Positions 7,823 through 15,802 of a DNA stretch of 64,000 nucleotides are shown in pieces (within the stretch, counting starts at the first letter, position 1; every line of letters starts with the position of its first letter). The notes under the pieces were generated by a model, which saw only the letters and a list, made by a program, of their open reading frames with translations, was not told the DNA's origin and did no database searches. The DNA is from Candidatus Dormiibacterota bacterium (lineage in GTDB: Bacteria > Chloroflexota > Dormibacteria > Dormibacterales > Dormibacteraceae). Where the stretch lies: positions 248,001-312,000 of the forward strand of contig PLJM01000006.1 in NCBI GenBank assembly GCA_003139695.1, written 5' to 3'. The position numbers were made by a program, and so were the translations under genes.

Positions 7823-8564
7823 TGTAGCTAGCGGCGTCGGAGGCCAGGAACGCAACGGCTCCCGCAATCTCGTCAGGCATCCCGATCCGGCCCATCGGAT
7901 TGGAGGCCAGGACCCTCTCCAGGATGGCTTCGTTCCCCCACAGCGCCTCGGCGAAGCGTGTCTTCACGAGGCCTGGGGCGACAGCGTTGACCCGAACCTT
8001 GCCGCCCAGCTCACGCGCGAGCTGCCGCGTCAGCATGATGACCCCCGCCTTCGTGATGTTGTAGACACCCAGGCCAAAGCCCGGCCTCAACCCGCCGATG
8101 CTGGCGACATTGACGACAGCGCCACCACTCTTCTCCATCGAGGCGTCGTACACGAGCTTGGTCAGCTGGAACACGCCCCGGAGGTTGACCTCGAACGTCT
8201 TGTCCCAGGCCCCTAAGTCCGCGCCCAGCACGGGCCCGAAGTAAGGGTTGGTCGCCGCGTTGTTGACGAGGATGTCGATCCTTGAGAAGCGCGACATGAC
8301 CTGATCAACAAGATGCTGGAGGTCCTCGGTTTTGCCGGCGTGAGCCGCAATCGCCACCGTCCGCTCGGGAAACCTGGCGTTGATTCGCTCAGCTTCAACA
8401 TCTAGATCCGCCTGCTTGCGGCTCGAGAGGACCACCTGCGCGCCCTGCTCAGCGAGCGCCTCGGCGATCGCGCTACCGATGCCGCGGCTGGCGCCCGTGA
8501 CGAGCGCGACGCGCCCGTCGAGGCGAAATCGGTCGGACTGCGCGCCGGCGGAGCGTTCTGACAC
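7776..8564 (-). CDS. short-chain dehydrogenase/reductase
   Basis: Classical SDR oxidoreductase, about 262 residues, reducing or oxidising a carbonyl/alcohol with NAD(P). Motifs: TGASRGIG near residue 21, NNAA near 98, catalytic Ser in NVASIGG, YNITK for the Tyr/Lys pair, and the C-terminal FLASDAASYINGEVLVIDGG. The frame is open further upstream, but the GTG at 8564 is chosen because TATCCT lies exactly seven bases before it and because longer versions would overlap the divergent gene at 8587. Its 3' end overlaps the end of the convergent epimerase gene by about 47 bp. Confidence 0.9.
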   Translation of the reverse strand: MSERSAGAQSDRFRLDGRVALVTGASRGIGSAIAEALAEQGAQVVLSSRKQADLDVEAERINARFPERTVAIAAHAGKTEDLQHLVDQVMSRFSRIDILVNNAATNPYFGPVLGADLGAWDKTFEVNLRGVFQLTKLVYDASMEKSGGAVVNVASIGGLRPGFGLGVYNITKAGVIMLTRQLARELGGKVRVNAVAPGLVKTRFAEALWGNEAILERVLASNPMGRIGMPDEIAGAVAFLASDAASYINGEVLVIDGGGGEP

Positions 8565-8571
8565 GGCTGAT

Positions 8572-8577
8572 AGGATA
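8572..8577 (-). promoter_or_regulatory. leaderless -10 box of the SDR gene
   Basis: TATCCT, then seven bases, then GTG at 8564. On the other strand TAGGAT (8571-8576) lies ten bases before the divergent ATG at 8587, so the two -10 boxes share the same bases. Confidence 0.5.
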
Positions 8578-8586
8578 GGCCGACCC

Positions 8587-9033
8587 ATGGCTACGATCTC
8601 GGGGAAGGCTGCAGAAGACATCCTCGAGCGAATCTTCCAGCCGGCGACCAAGCCGACGGCGAGAGACCAGGCCGAGGAAACGCTGCGTCACCCCAAACGG
8701 CTCGTCTATGTCGCGATGTCCAACAAGGTCTTTTACTGGCGGACTCACATCCAGAAGTTCGTGCTCGATTCGGGGATGGTGCCGGTCAGCCCCTTCATGC
8801 TCTTCGACTACTACCTCATGCACACCGTCTCCAAGGAGATCGTCCGGGAGGCGATGAACAACCTGCTGGCCCGATGCGACGAGGTATGGGTCTTCGGACA
8901 CATGTCGCTTGGTGTGAAGGTGCAGGTCGGGATCGCCAAACGCTTGTCCAAACCGGTGCGCTATTTCGACATCTCCGAGCTACCGGTCGCGATCGTGCCG
9001 ATGAGCGAAGAGACAGCTCAAGAGGAAGTATGA
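8587..9033 (+). CDS. nucleoside deoxyribosyltransferase-like (DUF7768/DUF4406-type) protein
   Basis: A 148-residue protein with a Rossmann-like nucleoside 2-deoxyribosyltransferase-type fold, as in small DUF4406/DUF7768 proteins of unclear role. VYVAMSNKVFYWRTHIQKF near residue 40 corresponds to the family's first strand and helix, and CDEVWVFGHMSLGVKVQ (about 98-114) to the conserved region that places an acidic residue near the active site. Substrate unknown. The last codons GAA GTA TGA run into the sequence TATGAGAGGGA, the start of the dispersed repeat, so the stop codon is part of a deleted repeat copy. Confidence 0.65.
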   Translation: MATISGKAAEDILERIFQPATKPTARDQAEETLRHPKRLVYVAMSNKVFYWRTHIQKFVLDSGMVPVSPFMLFDYYLMHTVSKEIVREAMNNLLARCDEVWVFGHMSLGVKVQVGIAKRLSKPVRYFDISELPVAIVPMSEETAQEEV

Positions 9034-9066
9034 GAGGGAAACCCCGGCTAACCCGGCCACGCTAGC
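9028..9066 (+). repeat. internally deleted copy of the dispersed repeat
   Basis: GTATGAGAGGGA is joined directly to ACCCCGGCTAACCC and GGCCACGCTAG, i.e. the first and last segments of the full-length repeat with about 130 bp missing between them. The TGA inside the first segment is the stop codon of the gene at 8587-9033. Retention of both ends shows where the unit begins and ends. Confidence 0.7.
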
Positions 9067-9078
9067 GGCAGGTGGAGG

Positions 9079-10152
9079 CTAGCCGGCCACCCTTCGATAC
9101 CAACGCTCTGGGTCGGCCAGCTCGTTCAGCCGCGGCATCTGGTCCGGGCCCTTCCACGCCAGGTTCAGAGCGTTCATACCGTGGGCGTCGTAGACAGCGC
9201 GGCAAAAGGCCTCGCCCTTCTTGTACTGCTGGAGCTTCAGGTCGAGGCCTGTCAGCTTCCAGATCAGCTGGTCGAGCACGCTCTTGTTGGAGCTTCGCTT
9301 GCGATAGGCCTCCTCCAACTCGGCAAAGCCGGGAAGCAGCGTGTCGCCGAGCTCGTTCATGACGAGGTTGCTGTAGCCCTCGATCAGCGACATGGTGCCC
9401 TGCATCTGCCGCATCACCTTCCACTGCGACGGCAGGACGCCCGCAAAAGCTGCAATCCTCGCAGCGGGCGAGATCTTCTGCGTCACGGTGTCGAGGAGGA
9501 CCCGCATCGATCGCTCCATGTGCTCGCGCAGCCATGGGTGGGCGGCGAACTGCCACGCGTGGGTCATCTCGTGGAGGATGAGCCAGCGCCGCAGGTCATC
9601 GTCCGGAAGCGTGGCCGCGTGGCCCCAGTCATCGACGTTGGTCTCCACCAGGTAAAGGCCGGCATCGTCGATAGGTTCCACGCCCATCAGCTGCGGGTCG
9701 TACTGGCCGAGGACGCGGCGGCCCAGGAAAGCGAGCATCAGCGCCATGTAGTGGTCGAGCCCTGTGCGGCCAAAGTCGACGATCAGTGAGTTGGGGAGCC
9801 GGCCCTTCTCCAGGACGGGGTCGACCACCCGCCGCATGATGCCGAGGTTCAGGTCCAGCCAGCCCTCGCGGTCCAGGGCCTGGAAGGCGGGAAGCTTCAC
9901 GCCGGCGGGAAGCCCGCCCACGAATTCGAGCAGCGGCTTCTCGAGCTTGGCCGCCATCGACCGGTAGCTCTTGGCGGCGGCGGCGAGGGTCGCCGGCGAG
10001 GCCGCGGGATCAGCCAGTCGCGCCCGCGCAGTCTGGCGCACCTCGTCCCAGTCGAGGAGCAAAGAGGTGCCACCCCGAGACTTGACGACCTCGGCGATCG
10101 CAACCGTGGCCAGCCCGGCCGCGACGCCGAGCAGAGCCGTCCGCCTTCTCAC
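9079..10152 (-). CDS. DUF2342-type zinc-dependent metalloprotease-like protein
   Basis: A 357-residue zincin-like protein of the DUF2342/coenzyme-F420-biosynthesis-associated family, whose function is not established. An N-terminal RRR then LLGVAAGLATVAIA segment (residues 5-20) is a signal anchor or signal peptide. The metal motif LHEMTHAWQF (about residues 192-201) is HExxH, with the downstream TNLVMNELGD region probably supplying the third acidic ligand. The start is GTG at 10152, with TACGCT six bases upstream. It may be membrane-anchored. F420 genes are not visible nearby. Confidence 0.82.
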   Translation of the reverse strand: MRRRTALLGVAAGLATVAIAEVVKSRGGTSLLLDWDEVRQTARARLADPAASPATLAAAAKSYRSMAAKLEKPLLEFVGGLPAGVKLPAFQALDREGWLDLNLGIMRRVVDPVLEKGRLPNSLIVDFGRTGLDHYMALMLAFLGRRVLGQYDPQLMGVEPIDDAGLYLVETNVDDWGHAATLPDDDLRRWLILHEMTHAWQFAAHPWLREHMERSMRVLLDTVTQKISPAARIAAFAGVLPSQWKVMRQMQGTMSLIEGYSNLVMNELGDTLLPGFAELEEAYRKRSSNKSVLDQLIWKLTGLDLKLQQYKKGEAFCRAVYDAHGMNALNLAWKGPDQMPRLNELADPERWYRRVAG

Positions 10153-10158
10153 CGCTGC

Positions 10159-10164
10159 AGCGTA
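10159..10164 (-). promoter_or_regulatory. leaderless -10 box of the DUF2342 gene
   Basis: TACGCT followed by six bases and the GTG start at 10152. Confidence 0.45.
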
Positions 10165-10179
10165 CGAGACCCGTTCATC

Positions 10180-10343
10180 AGCGTGGCCGGGTTGGCCGGG
10201 GTCTCCCCGGCCATGACTTTGGCTCGTCCACTGCCAAGCGCGGCGTGGAGAAACTAATCCGTACTTAATCCAATCCCGGGAAGGAGAGCAGCCACGCGCG
10301 AAGCGCCTGGCGATGAGAGGGAACAGTCTGGTTCCCTCTCATA
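10180..10343 (-). repeat. dispersed structured 3'-UTR repeat, copy B
   Basis: Reads on the minus strand, starting about eight bases after the stop of the gene at 10351-10554. Hairpin 1 is GAGAGGGAAC/GTTCCCTCTC with a 6-nt loop. The block with CGCTTCGCGCG, a CCAC/GTGG variable hairpin and hairpin 3 (GGCCGGGG-aga-CCCCGGCC) follow in order. Relative to copies A and E, hairpin 1 carries three differences on each arm that preserve pairing. Confidence 0.88.
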
Positions 10344-10350
10344 CGTCACG

Positions 10351-10554
10351 TCAGTAGACATATGGCCAGCTGCGGTTTCGCTTGAAGACCACCTTGCAGC
10401 CTTCACAGCGAAAGACGATCTGGAGGTGACGCCTCCCGATAGCCCCGGCATCACGACCGCATACGGGGCACGAAGCCATCTCATCCTGGAACGGAAGCGG
10501 CAGGGGCTCGACCTTGATCTCTAAACGCCTTCTTTTCTTCGACATATGCTCCAT
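10351..10554 (-). CDS. small zinc-ribbon protein
   Basis: A 67-residue basic protein with two CxxC pairs (CPVCGRD near residue 29 and CEGCKVV near residue 50), a one-metal zinc ribbon. The N-terminus is KKRRRLEIKVEP. No enzymatic domain; possibly a nucleic-acid- or protein-binding adaptor. It lies 38 bp downstream of the HspR-like regulator on the same strand and may share its transcript. ATG at 10554 or the one four codons later could be the start. Repeat copy B follows its stop. Confidence 0.65.
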   Translation of the reverse strand: MEHMSKKRRRLEIKVEPLPLPFQDEMASCPVCGRDAGAIGRRHLQIVFRCEGCKVVFKRNRSWPYVY

Positions 10555-10592
10555 CCGTTGCTGAAACTCAGCCCGCGATTGCGGGTTGGTAC

Positions 10593-10958
10593 TTAGACGT
10601 CGAGTAGGGTCACATCCAGGTTCCTCAATCCCTCCGGTGCTTCGACTCCGGCATTTTGAAGGCGCTTGAGCAGCGCCAAGATGTAGCGAACGCCAGCGAG
10701 GTTGACTCCATGCTTCCGGGTGAGTGTCTGGATCGCCTGCAGCTTCATCACGTCTCGGCGCGAGTAACGGCGGCGATTGGTGACCGTCCGCTTGGGCCGA
10801 ATCATGTCGAGGTGCTCGTACATCATCAGAGTTCGAGGATGCGTCTCGAGGATCTCCGAGGCCACGCTGAGCGTGAAAATCGGCTTGTCCAGGTCGATGC
10901 CAGAGTCGTTCGGCGACATGGACGGTGCGTCGCCGGTTTCACGATGCCTCGCCTTCAT
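10593..10958 (-). CDS. MerR-family regulator, HspR-like
   Basis: A 121-residue MerR-type DNA-binding protein. The core IFTLSVASEILETHPRTLMM (about residues 28-47), YEHLDMIRP and RRRYSRRDVMKL form the winged-helix domain and resemble the heat-shock repressor HspR, but no dnaKJ genes or HAIR operator are seen here. The C-terminal helix (NLAGVRYILALLKRLQNAG) is the dimerisation coil. The start may also be the internal ATG at residue 14. A TATAAT box lies about 16 bases before the ATG on the minus strand (in GGTATAATCC). Confidence 0.8.
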   Translation of the reverse strand: MKARHRETGDAPSMSPNDSGIDLDKPIFTLSVASEILETHPRTLMMYEHLDMIRPKRTVTNRRRYSRRDVMKLQAIQTLTRKHGVNLAGVRYILALLKRLQNAGVEAPEGLRNLDVTLLDV

Positions 10959-11178
10959 ATGGATCTCGATCGGGCGGATTATACCGTTTAAGCGATTGCT
11001 GTCCTAACTTTGGGTGACAGGAGCGGTTGCAGATTCGCTACGTCCTGAGTACCGCCGTTGCCGTGGGCAAAGGAGTTTTGTGAAGGAATGCCTAGAAAAT
11101 GCGGCCAAGCAGGCGGCAAATCGTGGGTTGCCGACCTCCGTTTGGTTACCCGAAACGGGGTATCCAGGCGCCGCGGCC

Positions 11179-11184
11179 TACGAT
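11179..11184 (+). promoter_or_regulatory. leaderless -10 box of the crotonase gene
   Basis: TACGAT followed by seven bases and a TTG start at 11192. The region 10960-11178 holds no convincing gene. Confidence 0.5.
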
Positions 11185-11191
11185 TACGACA

Positions 11192-11986
11192 TTGGCTGAA
11201 TTTCCACCTCTAGACCAGGCGCTCCTGGCGGTCGAAGGCCACGTCGCCACGATCACTCTCAATCGGCCCGAACAGCGCAACCCACTGTCCGCCGCGATGC
11301 TCCGGGACCTGGCAGCGGCATTTCGGTGGTGCCAGCACGAGCCGGCCGTCCGCGTTGTCGTGCTGACCGGCGCCGGCGATCGGGCGTTTTGCGCGGGTGC
11401 CGACCTGACCAGCTTCGACGCGGACATGACCGATCTAGAGCGTCACCGCAGTCGCGATCTTTTCGTTGACCTCTTCGCTCTGATGGCGAGTCTCGGAAAA
11501 CCGATTGTCGGGCGCATCAACGGACACGCGCTGGCGGGCGGCCTGGGTCTGGCCTGCTCGTGCGACCTCCTCGTCTCGACTGACACTGCCACCTTCGGCA
11601 CGCCTGAGATCAACGTTGGAATCTGGCCGATGATGATCCAGGCCATCCTGGCCCGCAACCTGCCACGCAAGGTGTTGCTCGAGATGGAGATGTTGGGCGA
11701 CCGCTGGACAGCGACCCAGATGGAGGCGTTCGGGCTGATCAACCGGGTGGTGCCCCACGACCAGCTCGACGGGGCGGTCAAGGACATCGTCGACAAGCTG
11801 GCAAAGAAGTCGCCGGTCGCGATGCGCCTTGGGCGTGACTCGTTCTACCGTCAGCAGGACATGGAGTTCAACGCCGCGCTCGCGTACCTTCACAGCCAGT
11901 TCACCCTGGTCACTCTGACCGAGGACTCGAAGGAAGGCATCAAAGCGTTCTTCCAGAAGCGCGAGCCGGACTTCAGAGGCAGATAG
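11192..11986 (+). CDS. enoyl-CoA hydratase/isomerase family protein
   Basis: Crotonase-superfamily enzyme of about 264 residues acting on acyl-CoA thioesters. The first oxyanion-hole segment is AFCAGADLTSF (about residues 66-76), the second GHALAGGLGLACSCDL (about 110-125), and the catalytic Glu is in TPEINVG. The TTG start at 11192 gives a normal N-terminus (LAEFPPLDQALLAVEGHVATI) and is preceded at the leaderless distance by TACGAT; the open frame upstream to 11099 has no family match. The next gene, an acyl-CoA carboxylase subunit, follows after 23 bp, so both may serve branched or odd-chain acyl-CoA metabolism. Confidence 0.9.
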   Translation: MAEFPPLDQALLAVEGHVATITLNRPEQRNPLSAAMLRDLAAAFRWCQHEPAVRVVVLTGAGDRAFCAGADLTSFDADMTDLERHRSRDLFVDLFALMASLGKPIVGRINGHALAGGLGLACSCDLLVSTDTATFGTPEINVGIWPMMIQAILARNLPRKVLLEMEMLGDRWTATQMEAFGLINRVVPHDQLDGAVKDIVDKLAKKSPVAMRLGRDSFYRQQDMEFNAALAYLHSQFTLVTLTEDSKEGIKAFFQKREPDFRGR

Positions 11987-12009
11987 TGTCCAGCACCGGA
12001 GGCCACTAA

Positions 12010-13530
12010 GTGAGCAATCCGCGGCAGCGTGAGCTTCGCGAAAAGGCGGTGAAGGGTGGCACTCGCTACCTCCCCAAGCTCCGCGAGCAAAACAAGCTCA
12101 CCGCGCGCGAGCGTTTGGACCTGCTGCTCGACACGGACTCGTTCATCGAGGACGGCCTCTTCGCGAACGTGCTCGCCGACGAGCTGCCCGCGGATGGCGT
12201 CATCACCGGGCTTGGCATGATCGATGGCCGCCAGGTCGCAGTGATGGCCAACGACCCGACAGTGAAAGCCGGGAGCTGGGGCGCTCGGACCGTCGAAAAG
12301 ATCATTCGAATCCAGGAGACGGCGGCGCGCATCCGCGTCCCCCTCTTCTATCTCGTCGACTCTGCCGGCGCGAGGATCACGGACCAGATCGACATGTTCC
12401 CCGGCAGGCGCCATGCGGGCCGCATCTTCTTCAACGAGGTCCAGCTGTCAGGGCAGGTACCGCAGATCTGCCTGCTGTTCGGCCCGTCGGCCGCGGGCGG
12501 CGCCTACATCCCGGCCTTTTGCGACATCGTGATCATGGTCGAGGGCAACGCCTCTATGTACCTGGGATCCCCACGGATGGTCGAGGTCGTGGTCGGCGAG
12601 AAGGTGAGCCTCGAGGAGCTGGGCGGAGCGCGCATGCATTGCACCGAAAGCGGCTGCGGGGACGCGCTCGTCGCAGACGACAAAGAAGCGATCGAGTTCG
12701 CCCGCTCCTATTTCCAGTTCATGCCTCAGCGATCGGGCGAGAAACCGTTGCCGGTTGCTGCCAAGAGGCCTCGCGCCGGAAAACCTATCGCCGACCTGAT
12801 CCCCGCGGAGGCGAACCGCGGGTACGACATGCGCAAGGTGATCGATGCATTGATCGACGAGGGCAGCTGGGTGGAGGTGAAGAAGCTCTTCGCGAAGGAG
12901 CTGCTGACCGGATTGGCTCGGCTTGATGGGCAGGCGGTCGGGATTCTGGCGAACCAGCCGATGCAGAAGGGCGGCGTGCTGTTCAGCGATTCCGCCGACA
13001 AGGCCGCGCGCTTCATCTGGCTGTGCGATGCATTCGAGATCCCGCTGCTCTTCCTGGCAGACGTGCCGGGCTTCATGATCGGCACCGACGTCGAAAAGCG
13101 CGGCATCATTCGCCACGGCGCCAAGATGATCAGCGCGGTTTCGGAGGCGACGGTGCCGAAGATCTCAGTCATCGTGCGCAAGGCCTACGGCGCCGGTCTC
13201 TATGCGATGGCCGGCCCAGCCTTCGATACCGACTGCGTCATCGCGCTGCCATCTGCGCAGATCGCCGTAATGGGACCGGAGCCCGCTGTCAACGCGGTGT
13301 TCTTCAACAAGCTGGCGGAGCTGCCTGAGAACGAGAGGGCGGCGCGCCGTAAGCAGCTCGAGGACGAATACCGCGAGGACGTCGACCTGTACAAGCTCGC
13401 CGCCAACCTGATCGTGGATGACGTGGTCGAGCCGGACGACCTTCGCGCAGCCCTGATTGCCAGGTTCCACGCCTACTCGACTAGAACGTCACCGCGCCTG
13501 GATCGCAAGCGCGGAGTACTTCCGGTCTAG
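12010..13530 (+). CDS. acyl-CoA carboxylase carboxyltransferase (beta) subunit
   Basis: Biotin-dependent carboxyltransferase beta subunit, 506 residues, transferring CO2 from carboxybiotin to an acyl-CoA. N- and C-terminal crotonase-fold halves are visible: LFYLVDSAGARITDQ and GPSAAGGAYIPAF (first half, acyl-CoA oxyanion hole) and LADVPGFMIG with KAYGAGLYAM (second half, biotin side). The R/ARERLDLLLD start region is typical. GTG at 12010 is preceded by GGAGG. No biotin carboxylase or BCCP gene is in the window. Relative to the other beta subunit at 52027, this one is closer to acetyl/methylcrotonyl-type sequences, but the substrate is not decidable. Confidence 0.92.
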   Translation: MSNPRQRELREKAVKGGTRYLPKLREQNKLTARERLDLLLDTDSFIEDGLFANVLADELPADGVITGLGMIDGRQVAVMANDPTVKAGSWGARTVEKIIRIQETAARIRVPLFYLVDSAGARITDQIDMFPGRRHAGRIFFNEVQLSGQVPQICLLFGPSAAGGAYIPAFCDIVIMVEGNASMYLGSPRMVEVVVGEKVSLEELGGARMHCTESGCGDALVADDKEAIEFARSYFQFMPQRSGEKPLPVAAKRPRAGKPIADLIPAEANRGYDMRKVIDALIDEGSWVEVKKLFAKELLTGLARLDGQAVGILANQPMQKGGVLFSDSADKAARFIWLCDAFEIPLLFLADVPGFMIGTDVEKRGIIRHGAKMISAVSEATVPKISVIVRKAYGAGLYAMAGPAFDTDCVIALPSAQIAVMGPEPAVNAVFFNKLAELPENERAARRKQLEDEYREDVDLYKLAANLIVDDVVEPDDLRAALIARFHAYSTRTSPRLDRKRGVLPV

Positions 13531-13540
13531 ATCATCCTCG

Positions 13541-14215
13541 TCAGCCGGCGCGGTGAAATGGGACGGCGTAGTTGAGCACGACCACATAGAACGTGATGCT
13601 TGCTGTGATCACAGCGACGTGAAACACCTCGTGGTAGCCGAACACACGCGGCCACAAGCGCGGCTTCTTGAACGCATAGGCGGCGGCACCCAGCGAGTAC
13701 TGCAGGCCGCCCAATGCCATGAGCAGGGCAGCCGCCCAGCCGAGCGCGGCGGTCAGCGGAACGAGCGCAACCACTGCGAGCCACCCCATCGCGAGGTAGA
13801 GCGCGGCCAGCAAGCGGCGAGGGATGCGCAGGAACGGCGCCGCTCCGGCGACTCCTGCCACGGCACAAATCCAGATCGCAACCAGCACGACTGTGCGCCA
13901 CCACCCATCGAGGACGTTGAACACAAGTGGCGTGTAGGTCGCCGCGATGAAAACGAAGATCATCGCGTGGTCCGCGCGGCGCAGCCAGTCTTTGACCCTG
14001 GGCGGCCAGTTGACGATGTGGTAAGTCCCGCTGATTCCGAACAGGAGGACCAGACCGGTGCCGTAAACGATCATCGACAAGAGCTTGGCCGGGTCTTGTC
14101 GCGTGACCACGATCAGGGCGACGAGCCCGGCAATTGACACCAGCGCCGCCAGCCCGTGAGACCAGCCCCGCAGGAGCGGCTTGGGCGCGGGGACTTCAGA
14201 GGACCTTATTGACAC
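13541..14215 (-). CDS. HlyIII/PAQR-family membrane protein
   Basis: A 224-residue integral membrane protein of the hemolysin III (YqfA)/PAQR family, with seven hydrophobic segments. Family residues are SGTYHIVNW with H (about residue 72), RADHAMIFVFIAATYTP (Asp/His) and the last-segment GYHEVFHVAVI, together the predicted Zn site. Bacterial members have a poorly defined role in membrane homeostasis. The GTG start at 14215 has TATGAT five bases upstream. It is convergent with the carboxylase gene with a 10-bp gap. Confidence 0.88.
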   Translation of the reverse strand: MSIRSSEVPAPKPLLRGWSHGLAALVSIAGLVALIVVTRQDPAKLLSMIVYGTGLVLLFGISGTYHIVNWPPRVKDWLRRADHAMIFVFIAATYTPLVFNVLDGWWRTVVLVAIWICAVAGVAGAAPFLRIPRRLLAALYLAMGWLAVVALVPLTAALGWAAALLMALGGLQYSLGAAAYAFKKPRLWPRVFGYHEVFHVAVITASITFYVVVLNYAVPFHRAG

Positions 14216-14231
14216 AATGCATCATACCGCG

Positions 14232-14981
14232 TCATAAGAGCTTCGACGCCGCCATTCCGAGGGCCAGCGTGACCACCCCCCACGAGAAAGCCTGAAGAGC
14301 CTGCTCGAGGGGACGGAGCAAAGTCGCCTCATCGAGCTCGACCGCCGAGCCGTCGCGCATCGTCACACTCCCGGTCACCGATCTGCTGCGGCGGCGCAAC
14401 AGTCGAGCGGGAGTGCTGAGGCTCCGCTGCCCGAAGGAAAGGGCAAAAGCTGCAATGGCGGCGGCGACCGCGCCAATCGATACGCGGCCGGTCTGTGCGA
14501 AATAGGCGGTCAGCACGGGGAACGCTCCCCAGGACAGCGCGAACCAGAAGTCACCGTGCAACTTGCCACCAAGCAGCTCGAGGTTGTAGGCGAAAACAAA
14601 CAGGACACCCAGGGCAATGAAGGGCAGCAGACCGATGCCCAGCCGCGTCAGCCCGGCGACTCCGAGCGCGACAGCCCCAACCAGGCCAAGGGCCGCGGCG
14701 GTCGTCAGCACGGCACGCGGGATCTCCGTACCAAGCGGCCGGCCCTTCAGCTCGTCGAGCGCGTGAGCTGAGATGCCGACCGCCAGGAAGAAAGCCAGGA
14801 GCGTCGCGATCAGGCGCACGACATCGAGCTTCGGAGCGAGACTCGCCCCGATGACCACATAAGACAGGTGCCAGGCGGTATACGGCGGATGGAGCACGGC
14901 CCACAGGTCTCGGCGCCAGCCGCCAGAACGCGCCGCGTAAAACGCTGGGGCGAGGGTCTCAGGCGTCACGGGTGCCATCGG
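14232..14981 (-). CDS. UbiA-like membrane prenyltransferase-type protein
   Basis: A polytopic membrane protein of about 249 residues with 7-8 hydrophobic segments. The DELKGRPLGTEIPR loop after the second segment resembles the Asp-rich NDxxDxxxD loop of UbiA prenyltransferases, though divergent, so the assignment is tentative. ATG at 14981 is chosen; it overlaps the upstream methyltransferase by about 20 bp, which implies coupling. A UbiE-type methyltransferase next to a UbiA-type protein fits a lipoquinone or similar isoprenoid pathway. Confidence 0.55.
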   Translation of the reverse strand, partial: PMAPVTPETLAPAFYAARSGGWRRDLWAVLHPPYTAWHLSYVVIGASLAPKLDVVRLIATLLAFFLAVGISAHALDELKGRPLGTEIPRAVLTTAAALGLVGAVALGVAGLTRLGIGLLPFIALGVLFVFAYNLELLGGKLHGDFWFALSWGAFPVLTAYFAQTGRVSIGAVAAAIAAFALSFGQRSLSTPARLLRRRSRSVTGSVTMRDGSAVELDEATLLRPLEQALQAFSWGVVTLALGMAASKLL

Positions 14982-15720
14982 CGCCTTTGCGACCCCACAT
15001 GACGACGCCGCCGCCAACGCTCATCGCTTTGAAATGCACGCCTGCCATGCCGGCGGCCTCCCACCCATGGACGATCCGGCTCAGCGGCCATGCGCCATAG
15101 AACGACGAGATGTTGGGCCCCAGGAATCGACCGACTCGCCACCACTCCGGGCCGCCGAGGGCGAGACCGGCGGGAGGCAGCACCGTTCGCGTGTAGAGCC
15201 ACCACGCTGCACGCCACGCGCGGGCCGGTGGCACGAAGAAGTCGAGGCTGGCGAGCACGCCACCCGGGCGGAGGACTCGCGCCAGCTCGCGAAGTGTGGC
15301 CGCGGGGTCACGCACGTATCGCAAGAGATAGGTGAAGGAGACGGCGTCGAAAGTGGCATCGGGGAATGGCAGCTCTTCGGCTCGCGCGACCTGGAGCCGA
15401 ATGCGGTGTTCGAGGCCGGCTGTACTAACGCGCTGACGGCCACGCGCGAGCATTGATTCGGTGAGGTCGACGCCCGTCACCTCGCCGTCCGTTCGATTGG
15501 CCAGCGCGATGGCGACGCCGGCGGTGCCGGTGGCGACGTCGAGAACGGTTTTCGGTGCAGACGATGCGATCTGGGTGACCAGCTCGCTGCGCCACCGCCC
15601 GTTCTGACCGAACGACAGGACTTCCGCCAGCAGGTCATAGCGCTTCGGCAGGCCGCTGAAGAGGTCTGCCGCAAACGCGTTCTCTGCGCTGGCCACCGCG
15701 GGGCGAGTGCTCAAGTGCAC
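14959..15720 (-). CDS. UbiE/MenG-like SAM-dependent methyltransferase
   Basis: Class I methyltransferase of the UbiE/COQ5 type. KRYDLLAEVLSFGQNGRWR is the family's N-terminal signature, VLDVATGTAGVAI is motif I, EELPFPDATFDAVSF motif II and LARVLRPGGVLASLDF motif III. The protein is likely to methylate a quinone precursor or related ring; the adjacent UbiA-like gene supports this. The start is uncertain: the frame is open to 15813, but ATG 15804 would collide with the divergent GNAT gene, so GTG 15720 is given. Confidence 0.82.
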   Translation of the reverse strand: MHLSTRPAVASAENAFAADLFSGLPKRYDLLAEVLSFGQNGRWRSELVTQIASSAPKTVLDVATGTAGVAIALANRTDGEVTGVDLTESMLARGRQRVSTAGLEHRIRLQVARAEELPFPDATFDAVSFTYLLRYVRDPAATLRELARVLRPGGVLASLDFFVPPARAWRAAWWLYTRTVLPPAGLALGGPEWWRVGRFLGPNISSFYGAWPLSRIVHGWEAAGMAGVHFKAMSVGGGVVMWGRKGADGTRDA

Positions 15721-15802
15721 CTCAGGATGGGCAAGAAGGTGCGCAGCAGCAACATTCGACCTCAGCGTAGGCGAACCAAGTGCATTAAGGTCGGGCAATC
15801 GC

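Noticed and set aside
10593-10958. HspR regulon with HAIR operator
   Set aside because: No CTTGAGT-N7-ACTCAAG sequence and no dnaKJ/grpE/clpB genes are found in this region; only the protein family resemblance remains.
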